A DNA stretch of 15,087 nucleotides from SUG1106 sp051883095 (GCA_051883095.1 JBJETB010000021.1:1-15087); one strand, 5' to 3'; positions 7,928 to 14,558 are shown, counted from the stretch's first letter. Numbers and translations are program-made. The notes: generated from the sequence alone by a model not told the origin.

Positions 7928-9139
7928 TTACTGTCTTTCTTTTGAAATGGCTTCCGCAATTCTTTTAAGACCTGTTTTTACCAATGATCTTGGCATTGCA
8001 AGGTTAAGCCTGATATATCCCTTTGCATTTCCTACAAAAAGACTGTCTCCTCCTTCGAGCAGAACACCTGCATTGTTTGCAAAGAAAAGAGGCAGGTCTT
8101 CCACATCAGGCAGAACCTTTCCGATATTTACCCATGCAAAATATGTAGCATCAGGAATCGTAAAGTCAACTTCAGGACAATTTCTGTCCATGAATTCTTT
8201 TACAAATCTGAAGTTTCCATCGATGTATTCTTTAAGCTCATCCAGCCATTGACCGCCGTGCTCATATGCTGCCTGGTGAGCTGCAATGGACAGAGGGTTT
8301 GCTGCACCGATATTTTTATCTCTATCCTGAAAACGCTTTCTTTCATCCGGACAGCGTATGATGATATTTGAAAACAGCATACCGGCAATATTGAAGGTTT
8401 TGCTTGCGGACATTGTCGTTATGAGACGTTTATATTCAGGCATGATTTTTCCCATTGGAATGTGCTTCATGCCGCATCTGATGAGGTCACAGTGAATTTC
8501 ATCTGAGATTATCCATAGATTATTTTTTTGTGCAATTTCTGCAATGTGAGACAGCTCATCTTCAGTCCAGATACGACCGGTAGGATTATGAGGGTTGCAG
8601 AGCATAAGTACTTTAACCTTTGGATCGGAAGCCTTCTTTTCAAAATCTTCAAAGTCAATATCGAACTGACCGTTCTTGTTTATCAGAGGAGACTGCACCA
8701 GCTGAACGTTGTTGTATTCACAGGCATGAAGGAAAAATCCGTATGCGGGTGTGAAAGTGATAACTTTTTCATCCGGTGCCACCAGATCCTCTACAAGCTG
8801 GTATAGAGCAGGTATTACACCTGGTGAAAAGACCAGCTCTTCTTTTTCAAAACTCCATTGATACCTGTCCTGGCACCATTTGTTTAATGCGTTATAGTAG
8901 CCATCATCGGAGACTATGGTGTATCCCAGTATTTTTTTATCTACTCTTTCTTTAATGGCATCTCTTATTTCAGGTGCAACCGCAAATTCCATATCAGCTA
9001 CCCACATTCTGATAAATTCGTCATCAGCATATGGAAAAACTCTCTCGGGACCGCACTTGAAAATATAAGGACGCCAGCCATCTACGTTTTCAGAATTGGT
9101 ATTTTTTCTGTCAATAATTTCATCAAAGTTGTACTTCAT
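7928..9139 (-). CDS. PatB/MalY-family PLP-dependent C-S lyase (cystathionine beta-lyase-like aminotransferase fold)
   Basis: This 403-aa protein is a fold-type I PLP enzyme. It has WVADM (46-50) typical of MalY/PatB, CNPHNPTGR (181-189), D213 in ISDEIHCDL for the pyridine nitrogen, and the Schiff-base lysine K247 in SASKTFN. Near the C-terminus, IRLNLAMPRS holds the carboxylate-binding Arg (about 377). Family members cleave cystathionine, cysteine or cysteine S-conjugates to pyruvate, ammonia and a thiol; MalY also has a regulatory role in E. coli. The exact substrate cannot be read from sequence. An AGGAGG lies 5-10 nt upstream of the ATG. The gene starts 20 nt after marR on the same strand and is almost certainly in its operon, so it is likely the regulated output. 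Length is normal. Confidence 0.9.
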   Translation of the reverse strand: MKYNFDEIIDRKNTNSENVDGWRPYIFKCGPERVFPYADDEFIRMWVADMEFAVAPEIRDAIKERVDKKILGYTIVSDDGYYNALNKWCQDRYQWSFEKEELVFSPGVIPALYQLVEDLVAPDEKVITFTPAYGFFLHACEYNNVQLVQSPLINKNGQFDIDFEDFEKKASDPKVKVLMLCNPHNPTGRIWTEDELSHIAEIAQKNNLWIISDEIHCDLIRCGMKHIPMGKIMPEYKRLITTMSASKTFNIAGMLFSNIIIRCPDERKRFQDRDKNIGAANPLSIAAHQAAYEHGGQWLDELKEYIDGNFRFVKEFMDRNCPEVDFTIPDATYFAWVNIGKVLPDVEDLPLFFANNAGVLLEGGDSLFVGNAKGYIRLNLAMPRSLVKTGLKRIAEAISKERQ

Positions 9140-9159
9140 TTTTACCTCCTGTGAAAATT

Positions 9160-9642
9160 CTATATTTTTTTGCTTTCGGATACGTCAAGCATAAATGCCG
9201 TATTTAGTTTTTTCTGGATTTTGATATATGTCTTAAGATCTTCATCTGAAAAATCATCAAGCATCTGAAAGGTACGTCTATAGCAGGCATTTTCAAATGA
9301 AGAATGATTTTTGAAAATTTCTTCTCCTGATTGTGTTAGAAACAGGTTATATTCTCTGCTATTGCTTTCGTTACGCTTTTGAAGCACCCAGCTTTTCTGC
9401 TTGAGCTTTCTGATAAGCTGGGAACATGCACTTGACGTCTTGCAGAATTTGGCTGCAAGCTCTGAAGCTGTTATCCCCGGATTTTCACCAATGGCTTTTA
9501 TCATCTGTGATTCTGCCTGAAACATTATTGTTCCACCGTAATCATGCAGCAGGGCGTCGTATTCGTTTATCAATTCTACACCTGCGTCTAGTTCATTGAT
9601 GGCCTGACAAAACAGTATGTATCTATTCTCGTTTTCTATCAT
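9160..9642 (-). CDS. MarR-family transcriptional regulator
   Basis: This 160-aa protein has the MarR winged helix-turn-helix at about residues 40-105. The helix-turn-helix runs through GITASELAAKF and SSACSQLIRKLKQK, and the wing is RNESNSREYNLFLT. Flanking N- and C-terminal helices would form the dimer interface. Cysteines lie at 12, 67, 73 and 120; C67 and C73 are in or next to the recognition helix region. Thiol or oxidant sensing is therefore conceivable, and would suit control of a C-S lyase, but this is speculation. TAGGAGC precedes the ATG by about 10 nt. The gene is first in a two-gene unit with the PLP enzyme. A perfect dyad over its transcription start suggests autorepression. Confidence 0.9.
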   Translation of the reverse strand: MIENENRYILFCQAINELDAGVELINEYDALLHDYGGTIMFQAESQMIKAIGENPGITASELAAKFCKTSSACSQLIRKLKQKSWVLQKRNESNSREYNLFLTQSGEEIFKNHSSFENACYRRTFQMLDDFSDEDLKTYIKIQKKLNTAFMLDVSESKKI

Positions 9643-9715
9643 AATTTATCTTGCTCCTAATTTTTTCTTCATGATTATGTTAATTCACCGATAAACAGCA
9701 ATATTGTTAACATGC

Positions 9716-9742
9716 TTAATAGTTAATGTACTTAACTATTAA
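9716..9742. promoter_or_regulatory. Perfect dyad, putative MarR operator
   Basis: TTAATAGTTAA (9716-9726) and its exact reverse complement TTAACTATTAA (9732-9742) flank the 5-bp centre TGTAC. The inner 19 bp are of normal MarR-site length. The dyad begins 4 nt past the -10 box of the minus-strand promoter and covers the expected start of transcription, so a bound dimer would block the promoter. Binding by this MarR is inferred from position. Confidence 0.72.
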
Positions 9743-9746
9743 CATA

Positions 9747-9775
9747 AACATACCTCATTTTGGGGGAAATGTCAA
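9747..9775 (-). promoter_or_regulatory. Sigma-A-type promoter of marR-patB
   Basis: Read on the minus strand, TTGACA (9775-9770, a perfect -35) is followed by 17 bp and TATGTT (9752-9747, 4 of 6 to TATAAT). Transcription would start near 9740, giving a leader of about 100 nt before the marR ATG. The -35 box begins 2 nt after the stop codon of the upstream rqcH gene. Confidence 0.72.
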
Positions 9776-9777
9776 TA

Positions 9778-11484
9778 CTATGCCTTGGAATTTTTTCCTG
9801 AATCCTCGTGAGGCAACGCCGGATTCACCCACACAGTCCTGTTGTTAGTAAATATGACCATGCCGGGCTTGGCTCCGGCAGGTTTTTTAACATACTTTAC
9901 AGAGACATAATCTACAGGCACGTTTTCCGAGGTCCGGGCCTTGCTGTGATAAGCAGCGATAGCTGCGGCCTCGAATATGGATTTTTCGTCAAGCTCCTGT
10001 CCGCCGCTTTGCACTATAACATGGGAACCCGGGATGTCCTTTGTATGAAGCCAGAGGTCACGGCTGCCTGCAGTTTTTAAAGTAAGATAATCGTTTTCTT
10101 TATTATTCTTTCCTACCAGTACCGTCATTCCATTGGAAAGGGTGTAGCGGTGTGGGGCAGGCTTGTATTTCTTCTCTTTGAAACCGCCCTGCTGTTTGCG
10201 GCGGCGCACATAGCCGGTTTCAACAAGCTCACTTCTTATGGACTCTATTTCGTTTACATCATCGGTGTTTTCGAGGAAAGAAAGCACGGACTCAAGGTAA
10301 TTGATTTCGTTCTCGTTTTCTTCTAGCTGAATCTGCTTTTCCTTTACGGCGGTCTTGGCCTTGCCGTATTTCTTGAAGTAGTGCTGGGCGTTCTTTGACG
10401 GCGACTGTTTAACATCAAGAGGTATGGTTACTGTAGAACCGTCGTAGTAGTTGATTACATCCACTGACTTCATGCCCGATTTTACCAGGTGTATGTTGGC
10501 AGTGAGAAGCTCGCCGAAAAGGCGCAGGTCTTCGGAGTTTTCCGCCTTAAGAATGTCTTCGGAAAGACGTTTTTTCTTAAGATACATCTTGTCAAGAGCT
10601 GCGTTTACCGATTTAATAAGGTCATGAGATTTCTGGCGGCCTTGATTGGAAGATTCCTTCCTGTCGAAATAGAATTCAAGAGCCTGGCTGAGACTGTCGA
10701 ATTCCATAGTCCTGCAGCTTTCTTCAAGGTCAGCAAGAGGTACGGGGTAAAAATCTACAGGGGTTTCTTTTTCGTCCAGATAGACAAAACCTTTACCGGA
10801 AGCACCACCCTCAATTTCATCCTTTACGCTGCAGAAATATTCCCATCGGTTTACTTCATGACGTGCCAGTTCGTCGGCAAAAGCAGGGGAGATGCCGCCT
10901 ACGCTTCTCAATATTGTTTTGCCGTCGGCAGGGAGAGCATTAAGCTGTTCTTCAGTAATTTCGCGGAAAGGAATTTTATCCTGCTCCGGCGGATACTGGT
11001 ATATCATGCCCGGCAGAATCTGACGCACCCTGTTTACATCAAAGGATACTCTCTTGATAGAGTCGATGATTTTGCCCGTTGCAATATCGGTGAGAATAAT
11101 ATTGCTGTGCTTTCCCATGATTTCAAATATCAGTTTCTTTGAAACGGTAAAGCCAAGCTCGTTGAGGGTCTCTATGGAAATCTCTATTATTCTTTCGGAG
11201 CCTTTCTGCTCGATGCCGATAATGCGGCCGCCCTGAAGGTGCTTTCTCAAAAGCATGCAGAAAGCCAGAGGGGCAGGGGGATTCACAGGGTTTTCCTCGA
11301 TAAAATGCACCCTTGCGTGGGCAGAACCTGCAGAGGCGAACAGTTTACAGTTGCCGCTCTTTGTGTGAATGTTGAAGACCAGTTCGTCAGCTTCCGGCTG
11401 ATAAACCTTTTCAATCTTTCCCATATATATTTTTTCGTTTATTTCCCGCACCATGGCGCGGGTCACAATTCCGTCAAATGCCAT
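9778..11484 (-). CDS. rqcH: RqcH / NFACT-family ribosome quality-control protein (Fbp/FbpA-like)
   Basis: At 568 aa it matches B. subtilis RqcH in length and layout. An NFACT-N domain begins MAFDGIVT and contains CMLLRKHLQGG and EIMGKHSNIILTD. A helical and coiled-coil middle region (about 270-420) follows. The NFACT-R (DUF814) domain has TLSNGMTVLVGKNNKENDYLT, DLWLHTKDIPGSHVI and VDYVSVKYVKKP. RqcH binds stalled 50S subunits carrying peptidyl-tRNA and recruits tRNA-Ala to add C-terminal alanine tails that mark the chain for degradation. Older annotations call it a fibronectin-binding protein. At the position of the D97-R98 motif needed for tailing in B. subtilis, this protein reads E97-R98. 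The ribosome binding site is AAGGAG and the ATG is 11484. The gene diverges from yicC across a 121-nt shared promoter region. Confidence 0.92.
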   Translation of the reverse strand: MAFDGIVTRAMVREINEKIYMGKIEKVYQPEADELVFNIHTKSGNCKLFASAGSAHARVHFIEENPVNPPAPLAFCMLLRKHLQGGRIIGIEQKGSERIIEISIETLNELGFTVSKKLIFEIMGKHSNIILTDIATGKIIDSIKRVSFDVNRVRQILPGMIYQYPPEQDKIPFREITEEQLNALPADGKTILRSVGGISPAFADELARHEVNRWEYFCSVKDEIEGGASGKGFVYLDEKETPVDFYPVPLADLEESCRTMEFDSLSQALEFYFDRKESSNQGRQKSHDLIKSVNAALDKMYLKKKRLSEDILKAENSEDLRLFGELLTANIHLVKSGMKSVDVINYYDGSTVTIPLDVKQSPSKNAQHYFKKYGKAKTAVKEKQIQLEENENEINYLESVLSFLENTDDVNEIESIRSELVETGYVRRRKQQGGFKEKKYKPAPHRYTLSNGMTVLVGKNNKENDYLTLKTAGSRDLWLHTKDIPGSHVIVQSGGQELDEKSIFEAAAIAAYHSKARTSENVPVDYVSVKYVKKPAGAKPGMVIFTNNRTVWVNPALPHEDSGKNSKA

Positions 11485-11512
11485 AATTTTTCTCCTTTTT
11501 CTTAACTATACA

Positions 11513-11521
11513 AGTATAACA
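11513..11521 (-). promoter_or_regulatory. Extended -10 promoter of rqcH
   Basis: On the minus strand the sequence reads TGTTATACT, that is TG-N-TATACT, an extended -10 box. I see no good -35 at 17 bp. The extended form can work without one. It lies about 30 nt before the rqcH ATG. Confidence 0.45.
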
Positions 11522-11530
11522 CAGATTGAC

Positions 11531-11559
11531 TTGTTTTTTCCACGAAAATCGTGTACAAT
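11531..11559 (+). promoter_or_regulatory. Candidate promoter of yicC
   Basis: TTGTTT (11531-11536), a 17-bp spacer and TACAAT (11554-11559, 5 of 6) form a plausible sigma-A promoter about 45 nt before the yicC start. A better -35, TTGACT at 11526, is spaced 22 bp, which is too far. The spacer holds a short dyad, CACGA-AAA-TCGTG (11541-11553), which could be a binding site or chance. Confidence 0.5.
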
Positions 11560-11605
11560 CAAAGGGCAATCATACGAAAAAAAGAAATGAGAGGTAAAAA
11601 ACGGT

Positions 11606-12490
11606 ATGATAAAAAGCATGACAGGCTTCGGAAGAGGCGAATACACAGACGGAAAACGCAGCATAATAGCAGAAATCAAGTCGGTAAACCACCGCTACTC
11701 GGACATAACCATTAAAATGCCGAGACGTTATACCTTTGCTGAGGACAAGATTAAGAATGCGGTAAAGGATAAAATCCGCCGCGGTAAGGTTGATGTATCA
11801 ATCATCGTGGAAAACATTACTGAAAATGATGTAAACATCAAGCTCAACAGCATGCTGGCAAAGCAGTACTACGATAATCTTACAGAGCTCCGCGGTGAGT
11901 TCGATCTGAGCGGAGATATTTCTCTTCAGTTCCTCGCATCACTTCCTGATGTAATGAAGGCTATCCCGGATGTGGAAGACGAGGAGGAGATCACGAAGGC
12001 AATCCTGGAAGCTGTTTCTGAAGCAGCGGCAAACCTTGAGAAAATGAGAGCCGTTGAAGGTGAAAAGCTGGCAGAAGATCTTATCGCCAAGGGTGAGTAT
12101 ATAAAGGAGATACTGGACAAGATTGCAGAACGTGCACCACAGGTTGTGACAGACTACACTGCCAGAATGAAGGAAAGAATTCAGGAGCTGGTGGGTTCAA
12201 GCGTTCAGGTGCCTGAGGACAGAATTCTAGTGGAAGCTGCTGTATTTGCGGACAAATGCGCCATAGATGAGGAAATCACCAGACTCAACAGCCACCTGGT
12301 GCAGCTTAAAAACATAATTGAAAAGAGCAGTCAGCCTGACGGCAAAAAGCTGGATTTCCTTGTGCAGGAAATGAACCGTGAGGCAAATACCATCGGCTCA
12401 AAGGCCAACGATATTACAATCACAAACTACATGCTTGAAATAAAGAGTGAAATAGAAAAAATCAGAGAACAGGTGCAGAATATCGAGTAG
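11606..12490 (+). CDS. yicC: YicC-family endoribonuclease
   Basis: This 294-aa protein starts MIKSMTGFGRGEY and ends with the DUF1732 block REANTIGSKANDI followed by EIEKIREQVQNIE; both ends are diagnostic for YicC (YloC in Bacillus). YicC proteins are endoribonucleases; in E. coli YicC promotes decay of the small RNA RyhB. The middle part is helical and rich in charged residues. A GAGAGG lies about 10 nt before the ATG, which is the only sensible start given the conserved N-terminus. It stands at the head of the gmk-rpoZ block, the usual Firmicutes order, but the small remA gene normally found directly after it is absent. Confidence 0.93.
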   Translation: MIKSMTGFGRGEYTDGKRSIIAEIKSVNHRYSDITIKMPRRYTFAEDKIKNAVKDKIRRGKVDVSIIVENITENDVNIKLNSMLAKQYYDNLTELRGEFDLSGDISLQFLASLPDVMKAIPDVEDEEEITKAILEAVSEAAANLEKMRAVEGEKLAEDLIAKGEYIKEILDKIAERAPQVVTDYTARMKERIQELVGSSVQVPEDRILVEAAVFADKCAIDEEITRLNSHLVQLKNIIEKSSQPDGKKLDFLVQEMNREANTIGSKANDITITNYMLEIKSEIEKIREQVQNIE

Positions 12491-12494
12491 CCCC

Positions 12495-12523
12495 TTGAAA
12501 AATCTGCAAAACTGTGTTAAAAT
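12495..12523 (+). promoter_or_regulatory. Promoter of gmk-rpoZ
   Basis: TTGAAA (12495-12500), a 17-bp spacer and TAAAAT (12518-12523) make a strong sigma-A promoter, with an extended TG one base before the -10. Transcription would start near 12530, 28 nt before the gmk ATG. The TTG that looks like an in-frame gmk start at 12495 is thus the -35 box and would not be in this transcript. Confidence 0.72.
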
Positions 12524-12557
12524 GATATTTCAAGACAATACAAAACAGGAGTTATCA

Positions 12558-13181
12558 ATGAACCTAGACCAGAAACATTCGGGCAAACTTTTCATACTTT
12601 CCGGTCCGTCGGGAGCGGGTAAGGGTACCATCTGCAAGAGACTGCTGGAGGAGACGGAGCTTGAACTCTCCATTTCCATGACTACCAGAGCCCCGAGAGA
12701 AGGGGAAATCCACGGACAGCACTATTTCTTCGTAGATGAGGAGGAGTTCGTAAGGCGAATCGAAGCGGGCGGTTTTCTGGAGCATGCTCAGGTTTACGGC
12801 AGACGCTACGGCACACCGAAGGAACCGGTCATTGAAAAACTCGAAAAAGGCATTGATGTAATACTGGAAATAGATATTCAGGGCGCACTGAAGGTTAAGG
12901 AAAATTATCCTGACGGCGTGTTTATCTTTATTCTTCCTCCATCCATGGCAGAACTCAGAAAGAGGCTGACAGGCAGAGGCACCGAAACTGCCGAAGCCAT
13001 CGAGATGCGGCTGGGAGAAACTCTGAAGGAGCTTTCCTTCATCGAAAAATACGATTATTGCGTTGTAAACGGCGAACTGGAAGAGGCAGTGGCGAGAGTT
13101 AAATCCATTGTTATTGCCGAGCATTCCAGAGTGACTATGACAGCGGAAGAATTAGTCAGAAGGTATAAGGAGGACGAATAA
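12558..13181 (+). CDS. gmk: Guanylate kinase
   Basis: This enzyme phosphorylates GMP to GDP with ATP in purine nucleotide synthesis, in the cytoplasm. From ATG 12558 the protein is 207 aa, the normal length. It has the P-loop GPSGAGKGT (16-24), the GMP-binding segment TTRAPREGEIHGQHYFF (42-58), then EHAQVYGRRYGTP, a DIQGA motif and the lid region RLTGRGTE. The frame is open upstream to a TTG at 12495, but AGGAG at 12547-12551 stands 6 nt before ATG 12558, and the promoter at 12495-12523 rules out the longer form for its own transcript. The stop overlaps the rpoZ start by one base (TAATG). Confidence 0.96.
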   Translation: MNLDQKHSGKLFILSGPSGAGKGTICKRLLEETELELSISMTTRAPREGEIHGQHYFFVDEEEFVRRIEAGGFLEHAQVYGRRYGTPKEPVIEKLEKGIDVILEIDIQGALKVKENYPDGVFIFILPPSMAELRKRLTGRGTETAEAIEMRLGETLKELSFIEKYDYCVVNGELEEAVARVKSIVIAEHSRVTMTAEELVRRYKEDE

Positions 13182-13378
13182 TGTTATACCCATCAATTAA
13201 TGAGATCAGAAAGAAAGCGGACAGCAGATATACGCTGGTTATTCTGGCAGCAAAGAGAGCCAGAGATATTATTGACGGCAAGCCGATTCTGGCAGATGTT
13301 GATATCGACAGACCTGTTTCAATCGCAGCTCATGAGATTGCAGAGGATCTGATCACCTACAAGAGAGAAGATGCATAG
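13181..13378 (+). CDS. rpoZ: RNA polymerase omega subunit
   Basis: This 65-aa protein begins MLYPSINEI and has SRYTLVILAAKRARDI (15-30) and the PVSIAAHEIAEDLI block, the conserved omega core that clamps the beta-prime C-terminus and helps assemble polymerase. Length is normal for Firmicutes omega. AAGGAGG lies 8-14 nt before the ATG, inside gmk, and the genes overlap by one base, so translation is coupled. An intrinsic terminator follows 13 nt after the stop, so transcription does not continue into coaBC/priA as it does in many relatives. Confidence 0.96.
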   Translation: MLYPSINEIRKKADSRYTLVILAAKRARDIIDGKPILADVDIDRPVSIAAHEIAEDLITYKREDA

Positions 13379-13391
13379 ACTAATGAGGGTC

Positions 13392-13432
13392 GCCGCATTA
13401 ACGGGGGAAAACCGTTAGTGCGGTGCTTTTTT
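13392..13432 (+). terminator. Intrinsic terminator after rpoZ
   Basis: A 13-bp stem (13392-13404 with 13412-13424, one internal and one terminal G-T pair) carries a 7-nt loop, followed after 2 nt by six T (13427-13432). It is a textbook Rho-independent terminator ending the yicC/gmk/rpoZ unit. Confidence 0.93.
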
Positions 13433-13461
13433 ATCATTTGTGTTCCCGGAATTCTGCAGCA

Positions 13462-13501
13462 ATGTCGTATGAAAATTGAAAAAATTGATTTCATACGACA
13501 T
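13462..13501. repeat. Inverted-repeat unit 1
   Basis: Perfect 13-bp arms, 13462-13474 and 13489-13501, around a 14-nt AT-rich loop. Confidence 0.9.
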
Positions 13502-13543
13502 CACAGATATTTTTCGGTGAATCGGCTATCTTCAGAGGCAAAA

Positions 13544-13584
13544 ATGCTGTATGAAAAACCGATAAATCCATTTTCATACGACAT
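13544..13584. repeat. Inverted-repeat unit 2
   Basis: Arms 13544-13557 and 13571-13584 pair over 14 positions with one mismatch and one G-T pair. The changes are in the left arm, which reads ATGCTG where the others have ATGTCG. Confidence 0.85.
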
Positions 13585-13603
13585 AAATTGGTGCAAACAG
13601 AAA

Positions 13604-13648
13604 AAATGTCGTATGAAAAGTTATTTCTCTTGATTTCATACGACATTT
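13604..13648. repeat. Inverted-repeat unit 3
   Basis: Perfect 15-bp arms, 13604-13618 and 13634-13648, around a 15-nt loop; the longest perfect unit. Its right side TTGATTTCATACGACAT is identical to that of unit 1. Confidence 0.9.
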
Positions 13649-13686
13649 GACCGTGTATAGGAACGTTCTTCATCCCATTATATGTA

Positions 13687-13729
13687 AATGTAGTATGAAT
13701 CATTTAAGATTTCATTTTCATACGACATT
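13687..13729. repeat. Inverted-repeat unit 4
   Basis: Arms 13687-13699 and 13717-13729 pair over 13 positions with one mismatch in the left arm (ATGTAG for ATGTCG), around a 17-nt loop. Confidence 0.8.
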
Positions 13730-13767
13730 AACTTCGAGGGGAGATGTGCCATTCCTATTTTGTCCGG

Positions 13768-13953
13768 CTATTTTTGCTTCAGCCGCTCTTTCGCTTCTTC
13801 GACGCTTTCATCGTCCTTTGTCAGATATCTGTCGATGAAGGCATCTTCAATTTTTGTATATCCGTCTACGACGGTAGTTTCAATCTTTTCATAAGTGTTA
13901 ACGACCTTTTCTGCAATTTTTTCATTTGCTTTTACTAATTTTGATTTTGCCAT
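13768..13953 (-). CDS. Small 61-aa protein of 11-residue repeats, function unknown
   Basis: The ATG at 13953 is chosen because AAAGGTG lies 8 nt upstream; an in-frame ATG at 14028 would overlap the preceding gene and has no comparable site. I recognise a recurring small protein type of gut Firmicutes but no named family. Residues 12-22, 23-33 and 34-44 are three copies of the pattern K-I-x-x-x-[VF]-[VI]-[ND]-x-Y-x, with a weaker copy at 1-11. A short C-terminal segment with DESVEEAKERLKQ follows and resembles a second helix. There is no signal peptide or membrane helix. An 11-residue period gives a straight amphipathic helix, suited to coiled-coil pairing or to lying on a membrane. It is the last gene of the operon, 17 nt after a membrane protein gene, so it may act at the membrane with it. 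Confidence 0.82.
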   Translation of the reverse strand: MAKSKLVKANEKIAEKVVNTYEKIETTVVDGYTKIEDAFIDRYLTKDDESVEEAKERLKQK

Positions 13954-13970
13954 TTCATTCACCTTTCTTT

Positions 13971-14558
13971 TCATTTTTTTAAACATTTTATTATCAGCAT
14001 TATCCCCAGAATCAATATGAATAAACAAACAGCCGCTCCCGTAAAAATGTTCATCGTGTGCGCTTTCTCACCGCTTAAATCCCCAAAGGATGCAAACATG
14101 GAACGCTGCAGGGTCAGTACGGATGCCGCCACATCTGCATAGCCGATGCTTCTGATGACAGCAAGCAGCATGGACGGGTTTTTGCGCTGTTTTACTGCAC
14201 GAATGATTGCCATTGTTATTTTGGTAAAAGTGTAGGTCGCAATGGTTATCATGGCGATTGTGTCATACTTTGATGCTATACTTTCTGAAATGCTGATATA
14301 TATTACCCCTGTCAGAACGAAGCTGAGGATTGCGAGCAGAATTCCTGAAAGCTTTGCTACGAAATATTCTGTCGCATCGCTGTCAGAAGGACTATTCTTA
14401 AACTCGCATAAAACAGCGGAAGACCGCATTACACTTAAAATTGTATAAAAAGCGAACATGGTAACAAACCATATGGAATGATTCAAGACACCGAATATAC
14501 CATTGTATAATGCATAAAGCACGTTTACGATGAAGCTTAAAGCAGCTGTCATCACCAT
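13971..14558 (-). CDS. Multi-helix membrane protein, function unknown (main frame, after an in-frame amber codon)
   Basis: This 195-aa frame encodes about five or six membrane helices (about 8-26, 29-45, 67-90, 98-120, a possible one at 138-158, and 172-191). Notable segments are NVLYALYNGIFGVLNHSIWF, YTILSVMR, VKQRKNPSMLLAVIRSI and LTLQRSMFASFGD. They resemble an unnamed membrane family common in gut Clostridia, but I cannot give a function. The ATG at 14558 has AGAGGT 6 nt upstream. The same frame continues upstream through one TAG (14568-14570) to an ATG at 14639, and the short stretch between reads like the missing N-terminus of the family. Either translation restarts at 14558 or the gene is interrupted. 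It lies between the 122-aa and 61-aa genes on the same strand. Confidence 0.75.
   Translation of the reverse strand: MVMTAALSFIVNVLYALYNGIFGVLNHSIWFVTMFAFYTILSVMRSSAVLCEFKNSPSDSDATEYFVAKLSGILLAILSFVLTGVIYISISESIASKYDTIAMITIATYTFTKITMAIIRAVKQRKNPSMLLAVIRSIGYADVAASVLTLQRSMFASFGDLSGEKAHTMNIFTGAAVCLFILILGIMLIIKCLKK

Larger units (their letters stand above)
13462..13729. repeat. Array of four tandem inverted-repeat units
   Basis: Four palindromic units share a left arm near ATGTCGTATGAAA and a right arm TTTCATACGACAT. Loops are 13-17 nt and differ in sequence. Unit centres lie about 82, 62 and 82 bp apart. All four right arms keep the 13-bp core exactly; left arms of units 2 and 4 have drifted. 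The array fills the gap between the rpoZ terminator and the 3' end of an opposing operon, a typical place for REP/BIME-like or MITE-like palindromes. No T-run follows any unit, so they are not ordinary terminators. No gene is seen from 13433 to 13767. Confidence 0.9.

Noticed and set aside
7857..8252. Plus-strand open frame across the hairpin into the aminotransferase gene
   Set aside because: It is antisense to the conserved PLP enzyme, starts in the hairpin and has no ribosome binding site.
10489..11142. Plus-strand 217-aa open frame opposite rqcH
   Set aside because: It lies wholly inside the clearly recognised rqcH gene on the other strand and shows no domain or ribosome binding site.
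11541..11553. CACGA-AAA-TCGTG dyad as a defined operator for yicC
   Set aside because: The arms are only 5 bp, and no regulator or second copy supports it; it is noted under the promoter only.
11570..11577. TCATACGA before yicC as a further copy of the palindrome arm
   Set aside because: Only 8 bases match and there is no partner arm; such a match is expected by chance in a window of this size.
13418..13633. Possible 71-aa plus-strand gene after rpoZ
   Set aside because: It begins inside the terminator T-run and is made largely of the inverted repeats; it has no ribosome binding site and no protein-like composition.
13462..13729. CRISPR array
   Set aside because: The repeats are inverted pairs with short unrelated loops and irregular gaps, not direct repeats with uniform spacers, and no cas gene is present.
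13954..14028. Longer 86-aa form of the hendecad-repeat protein
   Set aside because: The extension overlaps the preceding gene, breaks the repeat pattern and lacks a ribosome binding site, while the ATG at 13953 has one.
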